Assembly: GCA_016280635.1 (NCBI GenBank)
Contig: JAEEHC010000036.1
Coordinates: forward strand, 1-47,543
DNA: 47,543 bases
Direction: 5' to 3'
Source of the DNA: Erysipelotrichaceae bacterium
Lineage (GTDB): Bacteria > Bacillota_I > Bacilli_A > Erysipelotrichales > Erysipelotrichaceae
Shown here: positions 40,702 to 47,543 of the stretch, piece after piece
How the letters are laid out: each line of letters opens with the position of its first letter
Position numbering within the stretch: the stretch's first letter is position 1
Translations under genes and position numbers: made by a program
The notes under the pieces: generated by a model
The model's database searches: none
What the model saw: only the letters and a program-made list of their open reading frames with translations
What the model was told of the DNA's origin: nothing

Positions 40702-42210
40702 TCAGGCCATCTGGGCTTGTTGGGACTCAGTTGGTTTGCCTCCATGCTGCTGGAGCCGGTGAATGCGGATGGTGTGCAGCAAAAACACCATCATGAAGGC
40801 CAGCCAGCCTACGCTGATGTGGCATTCCAGCAGATCCCTTAACCGGCTGCCGCCGGCCAGCGGCATCAGCAGTTCCGCTGTCAGACTGATGACTGCGGGA
40901 CAGCACAGCACGCTCCAGCGGCTGATCCTGATCTTTCCGGTCAGAACCGAATAAATGTATACGGCGCTGATGACCGCGATCGGCAGAGCGCAGACCGCGC
41001 GCATCGGCACGAAGAAGTACATGCCTAACCGGTTGACGATGACGGCGGCTTCTCTGAGAGAGAGGGAATTGCCGGTCGTAATGTACAGAAGGATCCTGAA
41101 CAGGCAGTTGAGCATGTGACAGAGCAGCAGCGACATCGAAAAGATCATGGCCGAATACTCGAAGTAGCGGGCCAGAGCGCCGTTTTCCTCATAAGCCGCT
41201 CCCAGATACTGCCGGCCGATCTCGATGATGGCCTTGATGCCCTTGTAGAAGAACGGGGCAGCCAGGCAGATCAGGATGATGCTGTAGGCATAGTGGTTCA
41301 GCTTGTCGAACTCCCAGACGTAATTGGCGATCAGGCCGATTCTGACCCCGGTGCCGGAGCCCAGATTCAGCAGTACTTCCGCTCCGACATAAAGCAGACA
41401 GCCGGTGACTCCCTGGAACAGATCGCGCATGCGGATGTAGCTTTCCGAGGGGTGGTAGATCTCCTCGTCGGCGTATTTCAGGCCATAGAGCTGATCGTCA
41501 ATGTAGAGGGCGTCGTAGATCTCGGCGTAGATGGCATAGTAGTAGGGACCGACAAAGAGGATGTAGGCCAGATAACCGGTCAGCATGCTGACGAAATACC
41601 AGCCGATAAAGGAGAGATCCAGCAGCAGGCACTTCAGTCTGAAGCCCTTCATGACTCTTTCGCTTTCTCTTAATACCTCCATGGGCTTCATGTCCGGGTT
41701 CTTGGCCAGGATATAGGGTACCATGCGGTAGGAATAGAACTTGAAGAAGACCGGAATGATTCCCAGGCAGGTCCAGCCGAACAGAATGACGGTCCTTAAG
41801 GCCATGGTGAGGACATATACCGGATAATGGGTGAACACTTCCTTGACAAAGTCGAATAGATGCAGTTTTTCCCGGTTTTCCAGGCTGTTGTCGACAAAGA
41901 AATTGTAGCCGATCAGCGACAGCGGCTTAAGGACCAGGATGTTCAGCAGAATGACCGGAGCCAGCGACAGCAGGTAGGTGGCATTCATCTTCAGTACATC
42001 CATCAGAGCCTCAACACTGAAGTTTCTGATGATGAAGAAGATGCGGTCAACGATCTGCCGGGAGGTTATCGGGTCAATGCCCCGCTGGAAGAAAGTGTAG
42101 GCGTAGACCGACACATAGATCAGAAAGGCACTGAGAACGCCCTTCCAGTAATTCTTGCGCAGTGACATCCGCGCGTTAAGCTTGATCAGATAGACGGGTA
42201 ACTTTACCAT
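40702..42210 (-). CDS. DUF975 multi-pass membrane protein
   Basis: 502 residues. The N-terminal half shows the DUF975 pattern (ARMSLRKNYWKGVLSAFLIY, a central helix pair, and FKFYSYRMVPYILAKNPDMKPMEVLRESERVMKGFRLK). The C-terminal half adds about six helices and a polar segment (YADEEIYHPSESYIRMRDLF), making it longer than usual family members. There is no enzymatic motif. It follows the lipase gene by 13 bases on the same transcript and ends at the terminator at 40645-40676. The function is unknown. Confidence 0.85.
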   Translation of the reverse strand: MVKLPVYLIKLNARMSLRKNYWKGVLSAFLIYVSVYAYTFFQRGIDPITSRQIVDRIFFIIRNFSVEALMDVLKMNATYLLSLAPVILLNILVLKPLSLIGYNFFVDNSLENREKLHLFDFVKEVFTHYPVYVLTMALRTVILFGWTCLGIIPVFFKFYSYRMVPYILAKNPDMKPMEVLRESERVMKGFRLKCLLLDLSFIGWYFVSMLTGYLAYILFVGPYYYAIYAEIYDALYIDDQLYGLKYADEEIYHPSESYIRMRDLFQGVTGCLLYVGAEVLLNLGSGTGVRIGLIANYVWEFDKLNHYAYSIILICLAAPFFYKGIKAIIEIGRQYLGAAYEENGALARYFEYSAMIFSMSLLLCHMLNCLFRILLYITTGNSLSLREAAVIVNRLGMYFFVPMRAVCALPIAVISAVYIYSVLTGKIRISRWSVLCCPAVISLTAELLMPLAGGSRLRDLLECHISVGWLAFMMVFLLHTIRIHRLQQHGGKPTESQQAQMA

Positions 42211-42223
42211 TCTTCCTTACCCC

Positions 42224-43177
42224 CTATCTAAAACATCTTTCCGCCATTTCCAAAAGGGAGGACAAAAGACCGCGCACTATCTTCTGGAAGCGGGTAGCCG
42301 TATCAAACTGATTGTTGGTGATCACCTGATAGTAGGTGCTGAGGTGGTGGTGCTTCTTGACCGCCGGCACCCGCTGAGTGAGATCCTCAGCGTAGAAAAG
42401 CGTGGACATGTAGTCAAAGAAGGAGAAGGTCGACAGGTTGTCGGTATAGTAAATGTCCTTGCCGACCCGCTGGTATCCCCAGGGGACGGTAGGAACAATG
42501 TCTTCACTCAGGATGAAATTGAACACATTATCATAGGCTCCCGGATCATCGTCCTCAATGTCATAAAGGGGCGAGGCAAAGGTATAGACGAAGACATGGG
42601 AATTATCAATGTCGCTTTTCAGCCGGAACTGTCTGGCCAGCTGGCCGGCGGTGGCACCGCCCAGGGAATGGCCGGTGATCAGCACATAGACGTGGGAATC
42701 GGGAACCGTGGGGAAATAGTTGTAACGGTAGGTTTCGAAAGTGGAATAGATGTTTTCCCCGGCCATCATGAAGCCATTGAAGATCCCGCCCATGACGTCG
42801 GTTATCGCGTCTTCCAGGCTCTTGGTACCGCGGACCTGGATGATGATGTAGACATTGTCGCCCCGTGTTTGCGATCCCAGGGTAACGGCCGGGTTGTTTA
42901 CCTGGCGGTCATCGTAGTTCAGCCTCAGGATGTTGGTAAAGTTCATCTTTCCCAAAACCTCCAGGACGCTGTCGTCAAACTTATGGCTGCTGGCACAGAT
43001 GGCCAGGCAACACAGGGCCAGGTCCTCATTGTAAACAGTGCTGGGAGTGTTGAAGTAAGCCAGCGTCCATCTGGCTTCAACGGCAAAGCCGTCGCTGATC
43101 TCATAGGTCTCAGCCTTTGCCGGCACCACAAAAAGGGCGGCAACAAGCAGACAGATCATCACTTTCCTAACGCGCAT
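42224..43177 (-). CDS. Secreted class 3 lipase
   Basis: 317 residues. Signal peptide at 1-22 with probable cleavage after PAKA. The alpha/beta lipase fold has ITGHSLGGATAGQLAR (nucleophile Ser171), a downstream DIVPTVPWGY aspartate region, and KKHHHLSTYY near the C-terminus. It cleaves acylglycerols or related esters outside the cell. The minus-strand promoter is TGGTATAAT (hexamer 43201-43206). It heads the unit with the DUF975 gene. Confidence 0.9.
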   Translation of the reverse strand: MRVRKVMICLLVAALFVVPAKAETYEISDGFAVEARWTLAYFNTPSTVYNEDLALCCLAICASSHKFDDSVLEVLGKMNFTNILRLNYDDRQVNNPAVTLGSQTRGDNVYIIIQVRGTKSLEDAITDVMGGIFNGFMMAGENIYSTFETYRYNYFPTVPDSHVYVLITGHSLGGATAGQLARQFRLKSDIDNSHVFVYTFASPLYDIEDDDPGAYDNVFNFILSEDIVPTVPWGYQRVGKDIYYTDNLSTFSFFDYMSTLFYAEDLTQRVPAVKKHHHLSTYYQVITNNQFDTATRFQKIVRGLLSSLLEMAERCFR

Positions 43178-43285
43178 ATTCCATTACTTCCTTTTGTTTC
43201 ATTATACCAAACCTGACGATTATGCTGTGATGAAATCATCATCAACGAGTCAAAGAAAGGCTTCATTTTCATTCCGGGATGACTG

Positions 43286-43308
43286 AAAAAAGGAACCTTT
43301 GGGTTCCT
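43286..43308 (-). terminator. Terminator of the phosphatase/lipoprotein unit
   Basis: On the minus strand AGGAACC / CAAA / GGTTCCT followed by TTTTTTC. Confidence 0.9.
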
Positions 43309-43326
43309 GGATTTTTCAGTCATGGT

Positions 43327-43911
43327 TCAGTTGACGCCTGTTGCGGAATACAGGCCGCCAACCAGGATGTCAATAAATTCAGAATTTGCGGAGTAGTCAT
43401 TAACCTTCCAGCCTTCCGGCGTCCGGTTCAGGGTGATGGTAAAGGGGGTGATCCGGATCTGGCCGGCCTCTTCCTGCTCACCCAGCGCCGCTTTCCAGCT
43501 TTCGCTCGCCAGCCTGATCAGATCATTGGCGTCCGGCTGCTTTCCCGAGCTGGCATATTCGATGATCGTTTCCGTGAATCTTTCCAGCATGTTCTTATAA
43601 GCCTTGCCGATGTCGTAAGAGGAGAAAGTGACTTCGACCTGAGCGCTGTCACCTTCAATGACCGGTTCGGCGATCTCATATTTGGTCCTTCTCATCATCT
43701 CGCTGATGATCTGCCACTCCTCAGAATCCTTCTGAGCGGCGGCGAGGATATCATCATCCCCGGCCACCATCTTCAGCGGGTCGGCAAAGGTCTCCTTCAG
43801 AAACCCCGTTACCGCCTTGCTGACCTGCTTCTCATCGGAAGCGGCCTGAGAACAGCCGACCATTGCCGCAAGCAGAGTGATGGCGAGTAATAATGACAGT
43901 AATCTTTTCAT
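43327..43911 (-). CDS. Lipoprotein, 194 aa, unknown function
   Basis: Lipobox AMVGC with Cys20 after a hydrophobic signal. The mature part is a mixed alpha/beta domain with a conserved-looking VEVTFSSYDIGKAYKNMLERF segment, resembling small DUF4878/DUF5105-type lipoproteins, but I cannot place it firmly. AAAGGAAAGC precedes the ATG. It is 30 bases after the histidine phosphatase and ends in a terminator. Confidence 0.85.
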   Translation of the reverse strand: MKRLLSLLLAITLLAAMVGCSQAASDEKQVSKAVTGFLKETFADPLKMVAGDDDILAAAQKDSEEWQIISEMMRRTKYEIAEPVIEGDSAQVEVTFSSYDIGKAYKNMLERFTETIIEYASSGKQPDANDLIRLASESWKAALGEQEEAGQIRITPFTITLNRTPEGWKVNDYSANSEFIDILVGGLYSATGVN

Positions 43912-43941
43912 ATGCTTTCCTTTCTTATTTCCGATTTATCT

Positions 43942-44709
43942 TTAATGGCGGCCCTCATCATCATAGCATTCCACAAAGCGGGCTGACCCGGAGGGCTGTT
44001 CGCCGGCCAGGGTCAGATGCGGGGTCGCGCCCAGATACAGCGTACGGAACATCGCGATTCCCTGCTGCCTTTCCTCGCTGACGACTTCGGTCAGCGCTGA
44101 AGGCGCCGGGCAGGTAAACTGCGGTATGACAAAGGGCGAGAGATTGTTCAGATGAGCCAGCAGTACGGAGCTGACGCCCAGATGGCAGAACAGCGTTATG
44201 GTATCATGACTGGCCCTTTCCACCCGGTAGAGCTTGCCCTGGCGGTGATAGCCATGCTCCTTCAGCAACTCATCGAACGCCCCGGTCACCCGGTCATAAA
44301 GTTCGGCCATGTTGCTGGCGCGGCTGATCCGGCTCTGCCGCCAGTTTTCATTATCGATCAGCAGGGGATCACTCCAGAGCATTGCGGGAACGATGTCCCA
44401 GGCGCAGCGGCGGTTTACCGCAGCACCCTCGGGTATCTCCGGATAGAACTGTCGCATTTCCTCATCTCTTACGGCCTCTACATTGATGTCGAATTCCCGC
44501 AGCCACGCTTTGGTCTCAGTCCGGACACTGCGGCCGGCCAGCACGATCTCAGCCGTCTTCTGGGCCCGGCCCAACGGCGAAACATAGATGTCGCCCAACT
44601 CGCGGTCCTTCAGGTATTCCCTGAGCAGCTGAGCTTCATGGATGCCTCTTTCCGTCAGGCTGTCACGCCCGTAGTCAGGATCACCGTGGCGGATGAACAG
44701 AATGCGCAT
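43942..44709 (-). CDS. Histidine phosphatase family protein
   Basis: 255 residues. The RHG motif FIRHGDPDYG (His8) is followed by SLTERG and YVSPLGRAQKTAEI; the second catalytic histidine is in LFCHLGVSSVLLAHL. It removes phosphate from small molecules or proteins through phospho-histidine. The open frame extends to 44763, but GAGGGAAG precedes the ATG at 44709. The minus-strand promoter is TGATATAAT (hexamer 44741-44746). It is longer than a typical phosphoglycerate mutase-like domain because of an insertion between the two catalytic histidines. Confidence 0.92.
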   Translation of the reverse strand: MRILFIRHGDPDYGRDSLTERGIHEAQLLREYLKDRELGDIYVSPLGRAQKTAEIVLAGRSVRTETKAWLREFDINVEAVRDEEMRQFYPEIPEGAAVNRRCAWDIVPAMLWSDPLLIDNENWRQSRISRASNMAELYDRVTGAFDELLKEHGYHRQGKLYRVERASHDTITLFCHLGVSSVLLAHLNNLSPFVIPQFTCPAPSALTEVVSEERQQGIAMFRTLYLGATPHLTLAGEQPSGSARFVECYDDEGRH

Positions 44710-44789
44710 GTTCTTCCCTCTCTTTCCTCGTTTCTTCTTAATTATATCAGCAATCGTCTTCATTTCTTAAGGAAATGTCTTCCCTCTGG

Positions 44790-44818
44790 TTTTCCCAAGG
44801 GCCCTGTTGTGCTAAACT
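44790..44818 (+). promoter_or_regulatory. Promoter of the HAD phosphatase gene
   Basis: TTTTCC at 44790-44795 and TAAACT at 44813-44818, 17 bp apart, with a TGC extended -10. Confidence 0.55.
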
Positions 44819-44844
44819 CTATTTTGCGGATTGGAGGAAGAAAA

Positions 44845-45954
44845 ATGACTGATAAGATAGAAAACAACCGTGAGAGTTTTTGGAAAACGATCGCCATCGC
44901 GGCCATCGCGCTGCTGTTAGTGGTAAGCTGCTGCTATGGCGCCGGACTGGGCTGGAAGCAGCCGGAAGAAGCCAAACCGGCAACTGACGGTGCCAGCATG
45001 CTCACCTTATGGACTGAGGATGCCCGGGCCCGGAAGGAACTCATTGAATATGTGGAAGCCGTCACCGATGAAAAGAACCCGGACTACATTCCCGTGGAAA
45101 ACCGCATCGCCGTCTTTGACCTCGACGGTACCCTTTATAACGAAACCGACCCCAACTACTTTGACTATACCCTGCTGGTCCATCGGGTGACCGAGGATCC
45201 CGACTACATCGACAAGGCTTCCGATTTTGAAAAGGAAGTTGCCGGCAAGATCATCAGACAGAATGAGACCGGCGAATCCTTCAGCGGTCTGGAAGTCGAT
45301 CATGGCAAGGCCGTCGCCTCTTCCTTTGCCGGCTTTACCGTCGAACAGTTCATCGACTACATTCAGGATTTCAAGAAGCAGCCGATGCCTTCCTATGATG
45401 GCATGACCAGAGGCGAAGCCTTCTATAAGCCGATGCTTCAGGTCATCGACTACCTGAAGGCCCATGACTTCACCTGCTATGTCGTCTCCGGAACCGACCG
45501 CTTCATCGTCCGGGGCATCTGCCACAACTCCCTGGACATCCCGACCACCCAGATCATTGGCTCCGATGAGAATCTGGTAGCCCGGGATCAGGGTGATGTC
45601 GACGGTCTGAATTATGTCTTTGACGATGACGACGAGCTGGTATTGGGCGGTCAGTTCATCATCAAGAACCTGAAGATGAACAAGGTCACCGTCATCATGC
45701 AGGAGATCGGCATTCAGCCGGTATTGTCCTTCGGCAACAGCACCGGGGACGCCTCGATGGCGGAATACGCCACTTCCAACAATAAATATCGCTCACTGGC
45801 CTTCATGCTGTGCTGCGATGACCTGGAAAGAGAAAACGGCAATCAGAAAAAGGCGGACAAGATGTACGACCTCTGTGAAGAGTTCGGCTGGACACCGGTT
45901 TCGATGAAGAACGACTGGACGACCATCTATGGCGATGGTGTCACCAAAAAGTAG
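44845..45954 (+). CDS. Membrane-anchored HAD-family phosphatase
   Basis: 369 residues. The hydrophobic segment at about 15-32 ends in VVSCC, a possible lipobox, so it is either a lipoprotein or a membrane-anchored enzyme with an outward catalytic domain. HAD motif I is FDLDGTLYNE (Asp92, Asp94), motif II YVVSGTDRF, and motif IV is in FGNSTGDASMAEY. The family hydrolyses phosphate monoesters. The open frame extends far upstream into the opposite-strand phosphatase; GGAGG at 44833-44837 fixes the start at 44845. Confidence 0.9.
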   Translation: MTDKIENNRESFWKTIAIAAIALLLVVSCCYGAGLGWKQPEEAKPATDGASMLTLWTEDARARKELIEYVEAVTDEKNPDYIPVENRIAVFDLDGTLYNETDPNYFDYTLLVHRVTEDPDYIDKASDFEKEVAGKIIRQNETGESFSGLEVDHGKAVASSFAGFTVEQFIDYIQDFKKQPMPSYDGMTRGEAFYKPMLQVIDYLKAHDFTCYVVSGTDRFIVRGICHNSLDIPTTQIIGSDENLVARDQGDVDGLNYVFDDDDELVLGGQFIIKNLKMNKVTVIMQEIGIQPVLSFGNSTGDASMAEYATSNNKYRSLAFMLCCDDLERENGNQKKADKMYDLCEEFGWTPVSMKNDWTTIYGDGVTKK

Positions 45955-45980
45955 AATTCATTCATTGCCAAAGCCATCAG

Positions 45981-46006
45981 GGACGGAAAGATTTCCGTCC
46001 TTTTAT
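45981..46006 (+). terminator. Terminator of the HAD gene
   Basis: GGACGGAAA / GA / TTTCCGTCC followed by TTTTATTT. Confidence 0.92.
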
Positions 46007-46022
46007 TTCATTACTTGCTTTC

Positions 46023-46051
46023 TTGTACAGTTAATGCTTATCAGTTAAAAT
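46023..46051 (+). promoter_or_regulatory. Promoter of the 5'-nucleotidase-family gene
   Basis: TTGTAC at 46023-46028 and TAAAAT at 46046-46051, spacer 17 bp. Confidence 0.65.
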
Positions 46052-46079
46052 GATATATATAACAAGGAGAAATAATGCC

Positions 46080-47543
46080 ATGAATACCAAACAGATCACT
46101 CTTTTGCATTCCAATGACATGCATGGCGATTTTCTGGCCGAACACGTGGATGACCAGCTGACCGGCGGTGTTTCGATGCTGTCGGGATATCTGACCAAAT
46201 GCCGCAATGAGGACCCCAATGTCATCTATGCCATTGCCGGCGACATGTTCAGAGGATCGGTAATTGACAGTGAATTCCTCGGTCTTTCCACCATTCAGAT
46301 CGTCAACCTGCTTGCTCCCGATGTGGTGACCCTGGGCAACCATGAGACCGACTACGGCGTCGCCCATCTGCTGTTTCTGGAAAAGATGGCGACCTTCCCG
46401 ATCATCAACGCCAATCTCTACATCAAGCAGAATGAGACCCGGCTGTTCCGTCCCTGTTACATAATGGAAATTGACGGGATGAAGATCCTTTTCATCGGCA
46501 TTCTGACTGAAGAGGTGATCTCCCAGACCAAGGGCGAAAAGATCATCGGCTCCTTTATCGGCATTGAAGAGGCTGCCAAGGAAGTCGGCAAGATCTGCAA
46601 CGCCTATAACGCTCTGGACGTTGATCTGACCGTACTGCTGACCCATATCGGCTTTGAAGAAGACAAGAAACTGGCAGCGATGCTGGATCCTGCCTGGGGT
46701 GTGGATGTCATCATCGGCGGCCACTCTCATACCTTCCTGGCGGAACCGGCAATCGTCAACGGCATTCCCATCGTTCAGGCCGGCACCGGTACCGACCAGA
46801 TCGGCCGCTTCGACCTGGTGATCGACACCGATGAAAACTGCATCGCCTCCTACCAGTGGCAGGCCGTGCCCATTAATGAAGCCACCTGTCCCCATGACGA
46901 GCGCATGGAAGAACTGATCGGCTCGATCAAGGCCAAGACCGATCTGAAATACGCCAAGGTCGTTGCCAACTTTGACTATGAACTGGAGCACCACGACCGC
47001 TGGTGTCAGACGGAACTGGGCGGCGTATTTGCCGATGCCATGAAGGATTCTCTGGGCGTTGACCTTTTCCTGATGGGTTCCGGTTCAGTACGCAAGTACA
47101 GCATGGGCCCAATCGTCACCTTCCAGGACTTCACTGAGTGCTACCCGTATGACGGCAAGTCCTACGGCCTGAAACTGACCGGTGCCCAGCTGAAGAAAGC
47201 TCTGCTGCACATCTACCGTGATGATGCCTGGCTGGGCAACCACACCGAATTCTATCAGCTTTCCAAGGGTATGAAGGTCATCTACCATCGCCCCCTGCAT
47301 CAGATCCTGAAATGCGAACTCAATGGCGAAAAGATCGAAGATGACAGGATCTACACCGTCGGCATTCAGGAGTTCCACTATAACAACCTGCCGGAATTCC
47401 TCAACCTTTCCTACGAAGAGGTTAAGGCCAATGGGGAACCGCTGGTGCTGACTACCAGCGACGTTCAGACCCTTCTGGCCTACTTTGAACATAACAAGCA
47501 TCTGGGCTTTGACCTGGATGGCAGACTGGAGGTAGTACAGTAA
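46080..47543 (+). CDS. 5'-nucleotidase/UshA-type metallophosphatase, cytoplasmic
   Basis: 487 residues, complete; the stop codon is the last codon of the window. Metallophosphatase motifs: HSNDMHGDF (Asp13, His15), GNHETDYG, and GGHSHTF. The C-terminal 5_nucleotid_C domain carries DLFLMGSGSVRK and FTECYPYDGKSY. No signal peptide is visible, unlike secreted UshA, so the enzyme should act in the cytosol. The frame opens at 46050, but AAGGAG at 46064-46069 and the family N-terminus support the ATG at 46080. It hydrolyses nucleotides or similar phosphate esters. Confidence 0.93.
   Translation: MNTKQITLLHSNDMHGDFLAEHVDDQLTGGVSMLSGYLTKCRNEDPNVIYAIAGDMFRGSVIDSEFLGLSTIQIVNLLAPDVVTLGNHETDYGVAHLLFLEKMATFPIINANLYIKQNETRLFRPCYIMEIDGMKILFIGILTEEVISQTKGEKIIGSFIGIEEAAKEVGKICNAYNALDVDLTVLLTHIGFEEDKKLAAMLDPAWGVDVIIGGHSHTFLAEPAIVNGIPIVQAGTGTDQIGRFDLVIDTDENCIASYQWQAVPINEATCPHDERMEELIGSIKAKTDLKYAKVVANFDYELEHHDRWCQTELGGVFADAMKDSLGVDLFLMGSGSVRKYSMGPIVTFQDFTECYPYDGKSYGLKLTGAQLKKALLHIYRDDAWLGNHTEFYQLSKGMKVIYHRPLHQILKCELNGEKIEDDRIYTVGIQEFHYNNLPEFLNLSYEEVKANGEPLVLTTSDVQTLLAYFEHNKHLGFDLDGRLEVVQ

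Noticed and set aside
42344-43216. 290-codon plus-strand open frame opposite the lipase gene
   Set aside because: It mirrors the lipase gene, has no ribosome site, and its product has no recognisable domain; it is a shadow of codon use on the other strand.
44152-44844. Long N-terminal extension of the HAD phosphatase
   Set aside because: It runs antisense through the histidine phosphatase gene; a good ribosome site and a hydrophobic anchor support the start at 44845.

Overview
The window is a dense chromosomal segment of a Gram-positive, low-to-mid GC anaerobe (Bacillota). Erysipelotrichia or a related gut lineage is my best guess, at low confidence. The reasons are strong AGGAGG-type ribosome binding sites, short intergenic gaps, U-tracted hairpin terminators, lipoprotein signals without outer-membrane genes, CCA-encoding tRNA genes, a YtrA-type GntR regulator, a PTS EIIA protein and PepC/PepT peptidases. 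I see no prophage, insertion sequence, integrase, CRISPR array or rRNA gene.

Layout. 1-2861: the tail of a DUF3267-like membrane protein, a hypothetical gene, and a BaiCD/FadH-like Fe-S flavoenzyme on the minus strand. 3124-5444: ATPase, GNAT-DUF4298 fusion and anchored hydrolase. 5493-7347: GntR/ABC/permease operon with its own operator. 7442-10455: D-aminoacylase-type amidohydrolase and a MATE transporter. 10551-12465: a hypothetical gene divergent from a two-gene LytTR regulator/membrane-protein unit, with two LytTR-type direct repeats 21 bp apart between them. 12604-15176: pepC-pepT peptide degradation. 15252-17790: a cysteine leader-peptide attenuator, cysK, an ECF S component and a YhhN-like protein. 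17863-21488: M16C protease with two small membrane proteins. 21657-22154: six tRNA genes (Val, Thr, Tyr, Gln, Lys, Gly). 22284-24090: small membrane protein, SagB-like oxidoreductase and PTS EIIA.

24201-35351 is the most distinctive region. A single minus-strand gene train encodes a PfkB/KDG kinase, an IclR regulator, a ribose-type ABC importer (binding protein, ATPase, permease), FdrA, an unlisted 54-residue protein, a DUF1116 protein, an acetate-kinase-like enzyme with altered active-site residues, and a DUF2877 protein. KDPG aldolase is divergent. Two identical 16-bp palindromes flank the divergent promoters. FdrA/DUF1116/DUF2877 are the homologues of the oxamate transcarbamylase genes of allantoin fermentation, but the usual carbamate kinase is replaced by an acetate-kinase-fold protein and the setting is sugar-acid catabolism. 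The set may release an acyl or carbamoyl phosphate from an imported compound while the carbon skeleton goes through KDG/KDPG to pyruvate and glyceraldehyde 3-phosphate; this is inference.

35417-47543: a 25-residue membrane peptide, then an operon of a TetM/EF-G-like GTPase fused to a Rae1/YacP-type NYN nuclease, an AlaX editing protein and RarA. After these come a DUF975 membrane protein, a secreted class 3 lipase, a histidine phosphatase with a lipoprotein, a membrane-anchored HAD phosphatase, and a cytoplasmic 5'-nucleotidase-family protein that ends exactly at the window edge.

The strongest candidates for new biology are the cysteine attenuator (15252-15450), the GTPase-NYN fusion (38033-40567), the FdrA/acetate-kinase-like/KDG cluster (24201-35351) and the LytTR unit (10972-12465).
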